Positions 35,413 to 44,293 of a stretch of 64,000 nucleotides of DNA are shown here, one piece after another. Under the pieces are notes generated by a model that saw nothing but the letters and a program-made list of their open reading frames with translations, was not told the DNA's origin and ran no database searches. Made by a program: the position numbers and the translations under genes. Positions within the stretch are counted from its first letter, which is position 1. Each line of letters starts with the position of its first letter. The DNA is from Solitalea agri (GTDB lineage Bacteria > Bacteroidota > Bacteroidia > Sphingobacteriales > Sphingobacteriaceae), in the NCBI RefSeq assembly GCF_023914155.1, contig NZ_JAMWYS010000024.1:248001-312000 (forward strand). The letters run 5' to 3'.

Positions 35413-35733
35413 TTACTTTCGGTATTTCTTACGGGTTTCTATTTTTTGAAGCTGACGCTGGATGTAAGCATCAGCTATTACTTCGGCAGGATTATCAGGA
35501 TTTTCGGCCAATGCTTTTTTGAGTTTGAACTCATCTACATCGGCCCGATACAATAAATTTATTAATGTAGAAAAGTTACTGTCCATTAACACTGTAATTC
35601 GTTCAATTATCAGTTTTCGCAACTGTTGAAACTGTTCTTCCGGTGAATTAAAGACAGGCAAATTGGGCTCTGTCACACTTAAATCGCGGGTGCTGAACTG
35701 CAGTAATTGATGGTAGTCTTCGCTATCTGGCAT
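35413..35733 (-). CDS. Small conserved protein co-transcribed with the DEAD-box gene
   Basis: A 106-residue soluble helical protein: MPDSEDYHQLLQFSTRDLSV..., LINLLYRADVDEFKLKKALAENPDNPAEVIADAYIQRQLQKIETRKKYRK. The middle motif with YRxDxxExKxxxAL is shared by small Bacteroidetes proteins I have no function for. The basic C-terminus ends in KKYRK, similar to the end of the upstream DEAD-box protein (KMKYKYR). It starts six bases after that gene's stop, so the two form an operon and may act together. Confidence 0.75.
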   Translation of the reverse strand: MPDSEDYHQLLQFSTRDLSVTEPNLPVFNSPEEQFQQLRKLIIERITVLMDSNFSTLINLLYRADVDEFKLKKALAENPDNPAEVIADAYIQRQLQKIETRKKYRK

Positions 35734-35739
35734 ACCCTA

Positions 35740-37032
35740 TTACCTGTACTTATATTTCATTTTAGCCTTTTCTTTCGAACTGAAATTGTAATCCTTCGCA
35801 TTCTTTGCTTTTTTTTCATGGAATGCAGTTCCAATAAATTCTTCTTCCTCTTTTTTCCGTTGTTCCTTCTTCTGAGCCGCCTTTTCTTTATTTGGATTAT
35901 TCTCAATGATCAAACCGGCAGGCAAGTCTACCAGTTCCATTTTCTTACCAACAGTTTGCTCAATCTTATTGATCAGGGTTAATTCAATATCTGTAGAAAA
36001 AGTTAGAGCGATAACTTCCTCATCAGTAGCAGGCTTCACAACTCGATCAATGAATACTTTCTTTTCTTCCGGCAAGTCAAAATGTAAAATGAATGGAATT
36101 CCGCTTAAATCCTCTTCCACCTCATCTTCATTTGAAACAATAAACACCCGAAACACCTCAGCGGCCTTAAAATCATTGATATTTTTAAACCCTGGAAGAT
36201 CAAAAAACATGGGCTTCAGCAAAGCTACTGCCCCTGGAATTCTTTTATCTAAGCTTTTAAACAACTTTTGAGCTGTAAAGCGGGTATTTACAAAAACGAT
36301 AACCTTGGTAAAATACTCATCATCACTCATCAGCAAATTGAGCAGGTTAAGTTTAGTCTTATAATTAGGAACGTGATATAAGATCTGCTCAATGGTTTCA
36401 ACAGAAGGTTTTGGAAGCTCGGTAACCTCTATTGTTGCCGGTAATTTCATAAACGGTTCCAGCAGATTATTCAACTTATCGTGCATCACTTCGGTAAACA
36501 CCAAATGCTGGCATTTTAAAAAGCCTCTGCCTAATTCATAAATAGGTAATTGCATGCCATTTTTAATCATCTGATCGGCATTATCAATCACCATTACCTG
36601 AACCTTATTTGCATTAATTCCAGCCTTCATATACAAAGCCTTGGCCCTATCGGGGGTGGTTACCACCACATCGCAACCATCGGCTATGTTATTTATCTGT
36701 GACTGAATACCTCCGGTTGGTAAGCATCCATGAATAACCAGCTTGTTTTTATTCAACAGCTGAAATTGCTCAACAACCTCAGTTATTTGTTCGGCGTTTG
36801 GAACTAAAACAAGTGCCCGAGGAGGTTCGTCAATAGGATATCTCAGTTTTAGCAAGATACCAATAATGTAGGCGGTGGTTTTACCGCTACCCTCTGGAGC
36901 CAATGCAATTATATCCTGTCCGCCAATGATGCGCGAAACAACTTTTTCCTGAATTGGACGGGCAACTGTAAATCCGGCATCAATCATTGCTGACGCCAGT
37001 GGTTTACTTAGTTTTAATTTATCTAACGACAC
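35740..37032 (-). CDS. Degenerate DEAD-box helicase-like protein
   Basis: A 430-residue protein with the two RecA-like domains of DEAD-box RNA helicases. The Q-motif (FTVARPIQE) and motif I (APEGSGKT, 45-52) are kept. Motif II is DNAD (150-153) in place of DEAD. Motif III (SAT) is not recognisable. Motif V and the HRxGRxxR motif VI are lost; the corresponding stretch reads VFIDRVVKPATDEE. The C-terminus is a highly charged tail (KEKAAQKKEQRKKEEEE...KAKMKYKYR). ATP might bind, but hydrolysis and unwinding look unlikely. It starts at GTG. Likely an RNA- or ribosome-binding pseudo-helicase. Confidence 0.85.
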   Translation of the reverse strand: MSLDKLKLSKPLASAMIDAGFTVARPIQEKVVSRIIGGQDIIALAPEGSGKTTAYIIGILLKLRYPIDEPPRALVLVPNAEQITEVVEQFQLLNKNKLVIHGCLPTGGIQSQINNIADGCDVVVTTPDRAKALYMKAGINANKVQVMVIDNADQMIKNGMQLPIYELGRGFLKCQHLVFTEVMHDKLNNLLEPFMKLPATIEVTELPKPSVETIEQILYHVPNYKTKLNLLNLLMSDDEYFTKVIVFVNTRFTAQKLFKSLDKRIPGAVALLKPMFFDLPGFKNINDFKAAEVFRVFIVSNEDEVEEDLSGIPFILHFDLPEEKKVFIDRVVKPATDEEVIALTFSTDIELTLINKIEQTVGKKMELVDLPAGLIIENNPNKEKAAQKKEQRKKEEEEFIGTAFHEKKAKNAKDYNFSSKEKAKMKYKYR

Positions 37033-37318
37033 GTGATTCTCTATTTAATCTTAAGGCTGTAAAAATACTGAACTTATTAAGGTAAATACGGATTTAATTA
37101 ATTAATAATGAATGCTGTTGAATTCTAGCTCGAAAATCGCATTTTATATGTTCAGTTTACATAAAACCTGTGGTAATTAGAACAGATACAGCTATTTAAC
37201 GTGGACTGACTAAACTATTTGAATATTTATATTAAGCAATAGTAAAAGAAATGTTAATTTTCAATTCTCTAATGAGTTTAAAGGTCTATTAGAGCAATTA
37301 AAAGAGGTACTCATAAAA
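37033..37318. other. Divergent intergenic region before the LacI gene
   Basis: AT-rich, 286 bases, must contain the promoters of both flanking genes. No CAAACGTTTG-type operator or strong hairpin was found here, so the LacI regulator shows no obvious autoregulation site of that type. Confidence 0.4.
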
Positions 37319-38353
37319 ATGCAGCGCGACAAACTTCCAACCATTAAAGAAATTGCCAAACGATTGAAGGTTTCCACTTCCACCGTTTCAAGAGCTTTAC
37401 ATAATCATCCGAGCATTGGCTATATTACCACTTACCGTGTTCATAAATTAGCCGATGAGATGGGTTACGAACCCAACCATACAGCCATTTCTTTTAAACA
37501 GCGTAAAACCTATACCATTGGCGTATTGTTGCCCAACTTATCAGAGGCTTTCTTTTCGGCGGCAATTAGTGGCATTGAAAACTTTGCAGGCACCAAAAAT
37601 TACAACGTGTTATTGGGCCAATCACTTGATGACCCTGAACGGGAAAAACGCATCATCGAAACCATGAAGACTCACCGGGTTGACGGAATGATCGTTTCAA
37701 TTACCAAGAACACTGAAAATTATGATCATTTTGACCAGCTAGCTAAATATAGGATCCCAATTGTTTTTTTTGACCGTATTCCCGAAAAAGAAAACATCAA
37801 CTATGTAGCATGTAATCTGGAAAGCGGTTTATTACAGGCCTTGAACTTACTAATAGAGCAAGGGCACCGAAAAATAGGATTGATTAATGGACCAGACCAA
37901 TTAATTGCCAGCAACCAGCGTAAAGAAACCTATCTGAAAGGCTTGGTGGGAAACAATATACAACCGGATGATAAACTAATGGTTTCATCGACACTTTCAA
38001 AAGAAAGTAACCAGCAGGCGACCAACTCTCTGCTTGAATTAAAAGACCGTCCTACAGCAATTATTACCTTTAACGATTATGTAGCCTTAGATGCCATTGC
38101 AATAGCAAAAAAACAAGGGCTTGTAATAAATAAAGATGTTTGTATTGTAAGCTTCGCCAATTTGCCAATTTGGGAATATATGGATAACCGTCCTTTAGCC
38201 TCTATTGAGCAGTTCCCATACAGGCAGGGAGAAAAGGCATCTGAAATTTTATTCTCGTTCATCGAGTCTCAGCCCTCAACAGATGATGAATCAAAAGAAC
38301 CTTTGAGTAATCAGCAGATAATTTTTGACTCAGAATTGATAAAGCATTTATAA
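37319..38353 (+). CDS. LacI family transcriptional regulator
   Basis: A 344-residue repressor-type regulator. The N-terminal helix-turn-helix and hinge helix (TIKEIAKRLKVSTSTVSRALHNHPSIGYITTYRVHKLADEMGYEPN) contacts operators; residues about 60-344 form the periplasmic-binding-protein-like sensor domain (TYTIGVLLPNLSEAFFSAAISGIE, VDGMIVS, PIVFFDRIPE). The inducer should be a sugar or sugar phosphate. Neighbours on the minus strand (DUF3472 protein, Gfo/Idh oxidoreductase) and the twin operators at 41350-41393 suggest it controls them. The ATG at 37319 begins the expected domain. Confidence 0.95.
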   Translation: MQRDKLPTIKEIAKRLKVSTSTVSRALHNHPSIGYITTYRVHKLADEMGYEPNHTAISFKQRKTYTIGVLLPNLSEAFFSAAISGIENFAGTKNYNVLLGQSLDDPEREKRIIETMKTHRVDGMIVSITKNTENYDHFDQLAKYRIPIVFFDRIPEKENINYVACNLESGLLQALNLLIEQGHRKIGLINGPDQLIASNQRKETYLKGLVGNNIQPDDKLMVSSTLSKESNQQATNSLLELKDRPTAIITFNDYVALDAIAIAKKQGLVINKDVCIVSFANLPIWEYMDNRPLASIEQFPYRQGEKASEILFSFIESQPSTDDESKEPLSNQQIIFDSELIKHL

Positions 38354-38356
38354 AAA

Positions 38357-38379
38357 AGAGCCGGCTACTAGCTGGCTCT
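38357..38379 (-). terminator. Terminator between lacI-type and DUF3472 genes
   Basis: Stem AGAGCCGGCT / AGCTGGCTCT with a three-base loop. The T-run is on the minus strand, so it best serves the minus-strand gene ending at 38491, although it lies only three bases after the lacI-type stop. Confidence 0.6.
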
Positions 38380-38490
38380 GACCAATCAAATTCAAACTTA
38401 TGTAGATTTGGGAACCTACATTTTATTCAATTCAACCTAACTATTTGCAATTATCACTAGTTGTCAGTGGTCGAATACTTTTAACAAAAC

Positions 38491-39822
38491 CTATGGTAAG
38501 GCATTAAAATCAATATTGGGTGTTTTGTTCATCGGCTTTCTGGTAAACTTTTGATCTAAAGCAACCGACTCATTGAAAAAACCGCCATTTCGCATATAAA
38601 AAGAAGCATTGCTTTTGCTCAATCCTCCCGCAAAATCTCTTCTATATCCATTTCTAGCCGTTGCATCACCTGACAATCGAGCCTCAGTAATTTCATACCA
38701 CTTTCCATTTACATCTCTCACCCATTGATTACCGTAATTTGCCAATCGATCAACATTACCTTTATTGGGATCGAAATTTTCGAGAAAAGAATGAGGACTC
38801 TTTAAGTATGTATGCGTTTGAGGACGTTTAAAACTCGCTAGCAACAACCATTTATTATGTTCTACATCGAAGAAGTAAGAAGTGTACTCTGTATGCGACT
38901 GATCCACCGGTTTAACATGTGTAAGAAATTTATACGTTTTACCAGCTTCCCAGTTATAACGCATATAACTTTGACCACCAGAGCCTTCGTTTCCAAATTC
39001 CCCACTCCTCACATTCATGCCTTTTTTAAGTAAAACAATTTTCATACTGTCTGGAATGCTCTTTGGATCATCGGTATGAAAAGGGCTCCAAACTGAAAAC
39101 AACACTCTTCGTTCTGTTGGGGAGTTTACCTGTATTCCAAAATAACCTTCTTTAAATCCATTAGCCATATAATATGAACCAATGGGATCTTTTCCTTTCG
39201 GAACAGTAATTTCAGAGTAAAACCATTCGATTTGATCTTTTGCCGTTTCAGGTACATTGTAATTTAAATGAACCGAAGGCCCTCTCCTTCCCCAATGAAA
39301 ATAATTACCGTCATTGTTCTTGGTAAAAGCCAGTCCGTCATTGGCGGAGGTTCCACTTAAAATAATGTCAGAAACTTCAGCAAATGTTTCACCCGTTTTA
39401 GTAATACCCTGAAGTTTAATGGTATAATAGCCGGCCTTTTTAAATCCAATTGTACTTACTTTCCGCAAATCGTATGAATGATTAGTTGCTTCGAGTATCG
39501 TAGAGGAGCTGGCAGCCTCCAATTTTATTTTTGAAACTCCGTCTTTAACCCTAATTTTCAACGAGATATCAAATACTCCAGGTTTTTCGACATAAACATA
39601 GGATGTAATAATACTTTTTGCTGATTTCCAGTTTACAATACCTTCATCAGTAATCACCGCCTCCTCTCCTTTAATCACATGATTATTTGTAACCCAGGCA
39701 TTTCCTCCCAATGGAATAGAAACTGTAGGATCATTTGTTGCAGCCTTAATTTTAAGGTTGCTAGTGCACGTTAAAGCGAGCGCTACAAGTGCAGCTAGCC
39801 TTATACTTGTTAAAATTTTCAT
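38491..39822 (-). CDS. Secreted DUF5077/DUF3472 domain protein
   Basis: About 443 residues. The ATG at 39822 gives a signal peptide (MKILTSIRLAALVALALTC...KA); the frame is open to 39891. The N-terminal part (about 25-150) is a carbohydrate-binding-like sandwich (DUF5077: VSIPLGGNAWVTNNHVI...YVYVEKPGVFDISLKIRV). The rest is DUF3472 (HLNYNVPETAKDQIEWFYSEITVP, GYFGIQVNSPTERRVLFSVWSPF). Such proteins occur in polysaccharide-use loci; no enzyme activity is assigned. It follows the Gfo/Idh gene with a hairpin terminator between them. Confidence 0.85.
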   Translation of the reverse strand: MKILTSIRLAALVALALTCTSNLKIKAATNDPTVSIPLGGNAWVTNNHVIKGEEAVITDEGIVNWKSAKSIITSYVYVEKPGVFDISLKIRVKDGVSKIKLEAASSSTILEATNHSYDLRKVSTIGFKKAGYYTIKLQGITKTGETFAEVSDIILSGTSANDGLAFTKNNDGNYFHWGRRGPSVHLNYNVPETAKDQIEWFYSEITVPKGKDPIGSYYMANGFKEGYFGIQVNSPTERRVLFSVWSPFHTDDPKSIPDSMKIVLLKKGMNVRSGEFGNEGSGGQSYMRYNWEAGKTYKFLTHVKPVDQSHTEYTSYFFDVEHNKWLLLASFKRPQTHTYLKSPHSFLENFDPNKGNVDRLANYGNQWVRDVNGKWYEITEARLSGDATARNGYRRDFAGGLSKSNASFYMRNGGFFNESVALDQKFTRKPMNKTPNIDFNALP

Positions 39823-39858
39823 GTTTTTTGATGGAAGAGAAAGGGAAAAAGAGAAAAA

Positions 39859-39887
39859 CATCCGGAAGGTTTCCCCCCTTCCGGATG
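39859..39887 (-). terminator. Hairpin between the Gfo/Idh and DUF3472 genes
   Basis: Perfect 11-bp stem CATCCGGAAGG / CCTTCCGGATG with a seven-base loop, followed on the minus strand by TTTTTCTCTTTTT. It lies 32 bases after the oxidoreductase stop and 36 bases before the DUF3472 start, so it should limit read-through into that gene. Confidence 0.8.
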
Positions 39888-39919
39888 CCAATTCAATTCA
39901 ATTCAACTCAATTTAACTA

Positions 39920-41269
39920 TTAAAAACCACTATCATCTAGTGCAAAAACATTCTTTTTAGTCTGCCATTTACCACGAGTAAAGTCAGGGAATTCTTGTGG
40001 AGTATTACCTTCATTAATTGATTTTTCAGAAAGTGGCATAATCACACTCATCGTTACAGAATCATACACATCAATTGGGGTTTGTTTCTTCTGTTTTACA
40101 GATTCAACAAAGGCGTTGAATACGAACCAATCCATACCTCCGTGACCAGCACCTTCAGCTTCTTTCTCATATTTTTTCCAAAGTGGGTGATCGTATTTAG
40201 TAAACCAATCTTTAGCGGCATCCCACTGGTCATAATTTTGAGACTGACCTTCGATATAAACCGATTTGTTCACATCCATCCAAATTCCTTTGGTTCCCTG
40301 AACTCTGAAACCTAATGAATAAGGGCGAGGTAAGTGCGTATCATGGCTTAATAATAATGTTTCACCGTTAGCACAATTAAGTACTGTGGTAATAATATCT
40401 CCGTTCTTGTAGTTAAGTTTAGCCGCAGGGTTTCCAGGAGCCAATTCCTCAACATATGCACCTAGTCCTCTTGCTTTCGATGCAAACGAAACCAGGTTAG
40501 TAAAACGATTACCTCTGTTAATGTCTACCATCTGCATCATCGGACCTGCACCATGCGTTGGATAAATATCTCCCTGACGGTCGATATTAAACTGGGTACG
40601 CCATTGTGCTTCACTAATAGCATCAGCGCCGTATTTTACCCCTTTTCCATACCATGATTTACCGTCGTTAAACAATACGTGGCGTAGGTCATGTTGGTAA
40701 CCACCTTCTAAGTGCACAATCTCACCAAATAATCCCTGGCGAACCATGTTTAAGGCTGCCATCACATCCCTGCGATAACAAACATTTTCCAAGGTCATGT
40801 AAGGCATTCCGGTTTTCTCAGAAGTGTCTACAATATCCCAGTGATCTTGCACGGTTAAACCAGCAATTACTTCACATCCTACATATTTCCCAGCCTTCAT
40901 GGCATCAATTGCCTGATCTTTATGAAATTGCCATGGGGTGGAAATAATAACTGCATCTATATCCTTACGTCCAATAAGTTTTTTATAAGCATCTAAACCG
41001 CCTGTATACTCAACCGGTAATTTTTTACCTGCCTTTTTAAACAATTCGCGGGTACCACTCAGCGCCCATTCCTGTAAATCGCAAATAGCTACTATTTCAA
41101 CATCATTACGTAAAAGGCCTTCCTGAATGTGATTTTGCCCTCTGGCACCTACTCCAATATAGCCTAATCGAACTTTGTCAGTGTCTTTCCCAAAAATCAC
41201 TCTCGATGGAAGAATACTAATGCCAGCTGCGGCAATTGCGGTATTCCTTATAAAATCTCTACGAAGCAT
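39920..41269 (-). CDS. Gfo/Idh/MocA family oxidoreductase with Tat signal
   Basis: About 449 residues. The ATG at 41269 starts a twin-arginine signal (MLRRDFIRNTAIAAAGISILPS), which shows export of a folded cofactor-bearing enzyme; the frame opening at 41446 includes the operator region and is not the start. NAD(P)-binding motif LGYIGVGARGQNH, then VIISTPWQFHKDQAIDAMKAGKYVGCEV, which carries the family Lys/Glu region. Exported members of this family act on sugar derivatives, some as glycosidases. Two LacI-type operators lie 81-124 bases upstream. Confidence 0.9.
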   Translation of the reverse strand: MLRRDFIRNTAIAAAGISILPSRVIFGKDTDKVRLGYIGVGARGQNHIQEGLLRNDVEIVAICDLQEWALSGTRELFKKAGKKLPVEYTGGLDAYKKLIGRKDIDAVIISTPWQFHKDQAIDAMKAGKYVGCEVIAGLTVQDHWDIVDTSEKTGMPYMTLENVCYRRDVMAALNMVRQGLFGEIVHLEGGYQHDLRHVLFNDGKSWYGKGVKYGADAISEAQWRTQFNIDRQGDIYPTHGAGPMMQMVDINRGNRFTNLVSFASKARGLGAYVEELAPGNPAAKLNYKNGDIITTVLNCANGETLLLSHDTHLPRPYSLGFRVQGTKGIWMDVNKSVYIEGQSQNYDQWDAAKDWFTKYDHPLWKKYEKEAEGAGHGGMDWFVFNAFVESVKQKKQTPIDVYDSVTMSVIMPLSEKSINEGNTPQEFPDFTRGKWQTKKNVFALDDSGF

Positions 41270-41349
41270 ATAATAATCAATTTGTTGGTTGAAGCTTTTC
41301 AGAACAGCTCGAAAGCAAACATATAAAATTGAAATCCGAAATATTTTAC

Positions 41350-41361
41350 GCAAACGTTTGT
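41350..41361. promoter_or_regulatory. LacI-type operator, proximal
   Basis: GCAAACGTTTGT, a near-perfect palindrome with the central CG typical of LacI-family sites (core CAAACGTTTG, 41351-41360). It lies 81 bases upstream of the Gfo/Idh start. Confidence 0.8.
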
Positions 41362-41381
41362 CTAAAAAAATAAAAAATTCC

Positions 41382-41393
41382 GCAAACGTTTGC
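41382..41393. promoter_or_regulatory. LacI-type operator, distal
   Basis: GCAAACGTTTGC, a perfect 12-bp palindrome. Centre to centre it is 32 bp from the proximal site, about three helical turns, with an A/T-only stretch between. This fits two repressor dimers on the same DNA face. Confidence 0.82.
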
Positions 41394-41535
41394 CTTGCTC
41401 CTCCCCCCTTGTAGATATAATTCAAATATGCATCTTGGCACCACATTCAATTTGTTTTTAAGGCCTTTAGACCTCCTGTTCAAACAAATGAATCTAAAAA
41501 TGTAAAGATTTAACCGATTACGCAATTTCAAAGGC

Positions 41536-41553
41536 CCGGGTACCTGTACCCGG
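41536..41553. promoter_or_regulatory. Perfect inverted repeat upstream of the kinase gene
   Basis: CCGGGTAC-CT-GTACCCGG, an 8-bp perfect stem with a two-base centre, 77 bases before the ATG at 41630, in the divergent intergenic region. No T-run follows, so it is more likely a protein-binding site or part of a dispersed GC-rich repeat than a terminator. Confidence 0.45.
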
Positions 41554-41629
41554 ATTTGAGTTAAGAATACTTAAATTTATCAAGCTGTGTTTTTCAGAGT
41601 ACGCTTGCTCATTACAAAACGTGTAGTAC

Positions 41630-42766
41630 ATGAACTTAAACCAACAAGCACCGAGGAATATTGAAGCGATCATTGATCGTTTTAATTTAGAAGGAAGGAT
41701 TATCGGAATTAAACCATATGGGTCAGGCCATATTAATGATACTTATTTCCTGAAAAACGAAGACGATTTATCACCGAATTATCTGTTACAACGGATAAAT
41801 CATAGCATTTTCACCAATGTTCCTGATTTGATGAAAAACATCCAGTTGGTAATTGATCATCTAAAATCGAAACTTTCAACAGCAGCAGCAGCAACAGAAG
41901 TTCTTACAATTGTCCCATTACATGACGGTGAGTTATTCTATAAAGATGAAGACGGCAATTATTGGCGGGTTTTTCATTTTATAAATGACACCAACAGCTA
42001 CGATCTGGTTGAAAAAGAGGTTCAGGCTAATGAAGGAGGAAAAGCATTTGGACGTTTTCAGGCAATGCTTGCCGATATGGATGCCAGTTTGCTAACTGAA
42101 ACCATACCAAACTTCCATAACATTGAGATGCGCTTAAATCGATTTTATCAGGCTTTAGAGAATGATAGTGCAGCTAGGAAGCATACTGTTTCAGAAGAAA
42201 TTGAATATATCAACGCGCGGACAGAGCAGATGAAAACCATCTTAAAGTTAGGAAGACTGGGTAAACTTCCACTGCGTATAACTCATAATGACACCAAGTT
42301 CAATAACGTATTGCTCAATAAAAATGACGAAGTCCAATGTGTTATTGATTTAGATACGGTTATGCCTGGATTTGTAGCTTACGATTTTGGCGATGCTATT
42401 CGTACAATTATTAATTCGGCTGCCGAAGACGAAAAAGAACTCGATAAAATAAAGCTGAATATTCACTTGTTTGAGGCTTACGCCAAAGGCTATTTAAAAG
42501 AAGCTCATCATTTTTTAACAGATATTGAAGTTGAATCATTGATGCATGGCGTATTGCTTATCCCATACATGCAGTCGGTTCGCTTTTTAACAGATTACCT
42601 CGAAGGTGATGTTTATTATAAGATCAGCTTCAAAGAACATAATCTGCAACGCACCAAAGCGCAAATTAAACTCCTTAAAGAAATTGAAGCGCATGCAGCA
42701 GAGCTTTCAGACATTGTTAATACAGTTTATTCTGAAATTAAATCAGAAATAGCACAAATTTCTTAA
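41630..42766 (+). CDS. NahK-like sugar kinase (aminoglycoside phosphotransferase fold)
   Basis: A 378-residue cytoplasmic kinase-fold protein. The catalytic loop ITHNDTKFNNVLLN (HxDxxxxN) and the metal-binding VIDLDTVMPGFVAYDFGD are clear; the N-terminus has the glycine loop PYGSGHINDTYFL. The arrangement matches N-acetylhexosamine 1-kinase (NahK) type proteins, which phosphorylate GlcNAc/GalNAc at C1. Misannotation of this family as mucin desulfatase is known. The neighbouring fucosidase-type and oxidoreductase genes fit host- or environmental-glycan use. Substrate is inference. Confidence 0.82.
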   Translation: MNLNQQAPRNIEAIIDRFNLEGRIIGIKPYGSGHINDTYFLKNEDDLSPNYLLQRINHSIFTNVPDLMKNIQLVIDHLKSKLSTAAAATEVLTIVPLHDGELFYKDEDGNYWRVFHFINDTNSYDLVEKEVQANEGGKAFGRFQAMLADMDASLLTETIPNFHNIEMRLNRFYQALENDSAARKHTVSEEIEYINARTEQMKTILKLGRLGKLPLRITHNDTKFNNVLLNKNDEVQCVIDLDTVMPGFVAYDFGDAIRTIINSAAEDEKELDKIKLNIHLFEAYAKGYLKEAHHFLTDIEVESLMHGVLLIPYMQSVRFLTDYLEGDVYYKISFKEHNLQRTKAQIKLLKEIEAHAAELSDIVNTVYSEIKSEIAQIS

Positions 42767-42783
42767 TATACCTAAACCTAGTA

Positions 42784-42818
42784 AAAAGCGTCCTGAAAAC
42801 CAGGACGCTTTTATTTTT
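42784..42818 (+). terminator. Terminator of the NahK-like gene
   Basis: Perfect 12-bp stem AAAAGCGTCCTG / CAGGACGCTTTT followed by ATTTTTAT, 17 bases after the stop. Confidence 0.85.
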
Positions 42819-42935
42819 ATTGATTGTCCTATAGAAATTATCTGGCAATTCTGATCATTATAAAACGGTTTTCATGCATGGTAAACAATGCTTATTCGCA
42901 TATCAAATCGATAAATTCTAAATTAAATAACTAAA

Positions 42936-42965
42936 AAAGGCGTCTCGATCTCTCGGGACGCCTTT
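42936..42965 (-). terminator. Terminator of the lactonase gene
   Basis: Stem AAAGGCGTCTCG / CGGGACGCCTTT (one G-U pair) with a six-base loop; T-run on the minus strand. It lies 23 bases after the stop at 42989. Confidence 0.8.
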
Positions 42966-42988
42966 ACTTTTACAGGTCTTTGCCAAAA

Positions 42989-44134
42989 TTATTTAACAGT
43001 TCTGATCATTTTTAAACAAACAGGCTTATCAACAGTTAAACTAACCTTTGTATCATCCAGTTTACCGGTTTCCTGGTTAATTTTATAAAGCACAATACTA
43101 TTGCTGTCTCTATTGGCAACCAATAAAAACTTACCCGATGGATCTATAACAAAGTTGCGAGGGTGAGTTCCGGTTTTGTAGCGGGCAACTTCCGTTAGCT
43201 TTCCATCAACCTCTACCTTATAAGCTACAATCTCATTGCTGGTAACACGATTAGTGGTATATAAAAACTTACCATTAGGCGTTAAGTGAATATCAGCACA
43301 ACCTTTATTGTTCTCTCCGGCAGTTTTATCCGAAGCTACCGATTGCAATTCTTTTAATTCGCCTTGAGCATAGCTATAAGCAACAAGTTTTCCGCTTAGC
43401 TCATTCAATAAATAGCAATATTTTCTATTTGGATGAAATGCAAAATGGCGAGGACCAGAACCTGCCGGCAGTGAGTAAAAAGCAGGCGCTCCAGGCGTTA
43501 ATACTTCTGAAGGGCTTTCAGGATAAAAATTGTATTTGTATAAACGATCGTTACCCAAATCGGCAACAAAAACAAAGCTACCATCAGGCGAAAACTGCGC
43601 ACTGTGCACATGTGGGCCTTCCTGACGATCAGCAACAGCTCCACTGCCTTCATCTTTTATGGTTTGTACCGCCGGAGTTAATGAACCGTCGCCACTGGAT
43701 TTGTACATTACAAAATCGCCGCTGCTATAATTGGTGGCTACTACATTTTTTCCTGATGCATCTACATCAACGTAACAAGGGTGGCTGCCATTGGTTGGCT
43801 GCTTGCTCACTTGTTTTAAAGCACCGGTTTTATTATTGAAAGTAAATGAACTTATTGTGCCTTTATTGTCACCATTTTCATTTACTGCATAAACAATTTT
43901 TTTATTTGGTGAAATAGCCAAATACGAAGGATTTTCAGCTTTGGCAGTACTAACATAGGTAAACTTATTAGTAACGGGATTGAATCGATAAACATAAATC
44001 CCTTCGCTTTTCGTATCGGTATAAGTGCCTACCAATAAAAAGTAATCAGCTGCAGGAGCCTGCGCTTTAACCTGAACTAATGAAAAAAGGAATAATAAGA
44101 ATAGGAAAAGTGATTTTTTAACTGCTAAATTCAT
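42989..44134 (-). CDS. Exported 6-phosphogluconolactonase-like (YbhE-type) beta-propeller
   Basis: A 381-residue seven-bladed beta-propeller of the lactonase family (PF10282) with a signal peptide ending QVKAQ. Family blocks seen: FLLVGTYTDTKSEGIYVYRF, NPSYLAISPNKKIVYAVNE, GPHVHSAQFSPDGSFVFVADLGNDRLYKY, GSGPRHFAFHPNRKYCYLLNELS and RNFVIDPSGKFLLVANRDSNSIVLYKIN. Cytoplasmic members open 6-phosphogluconolactone; an exported one must act on another sugar lactone or be a scaffold, so the usual product name is probably misleading here. Confidence 0.87.
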   Translation of the reverse strand: MNLAVKKSLFLFLLFLFSLVQVKAQAPAADYFLLVGTYTDTKSEGIYVYRFNPVTNKFTYVSTAKAENPSYLAISPNKKIVYAVNENGDNKGTISSFTFNNKTGALKQVSKQPTNGSHPCYVDVDASGKNVVATNYSSGDFVMYKSSGDGSLTPAVQTIKDEGSGAVADRQEGPHVHSAQFSPDGSFVFVADLGNDRLYKYNFYPESPSEVLTPGAPAFYSLPAGSGPRHFAFHPNRKYCYLLNELSGKLVAYSYAQGELKELQSVASDKTAGENNKGCADIHLTPNGKFLYTTNRVTSNEIVAYKVEVDGKLTEVARYKTGTHPRNFVIDPSGKFLLVANRDSNSIVLYKINQETGKLDDTKVSLTVDKPVCLKMIRTVK

Positions 44135-44240
44135 ACGAACTAAATTGATCCGCTAAATATAATATAAATGATAAATTAAGTTTAACGCATTTATCTTTTT
44201 CCTAAAATTCATATAATTAATCTATTACTAAAAAATAAAA

Positions 44241-44264
44241 GCAGCAGTTAATAGCCACTGCTGC
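44241..44264 (-). terminator. Terminator of the gene at 44294
   Basis: Perfect 8-bp stem GCAGCAGT / ACTGCTGC with an eight-base loop; on the minus strand it is followed by TTTTATTTTTT. Confidence 0.8.
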
Positions 44265-44293
44265 CCTTCTAATTGTTTATAGAGCGAATTCCG

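Noticed and set aside
42989-44134. Assignment as the pentose-phosphate enzyme Pgl
   Set aside because: The protein has a signal peptide, so a cytoplasmic 6-phosphogluconolactonase role is unlikely; only the fold family is claimed.
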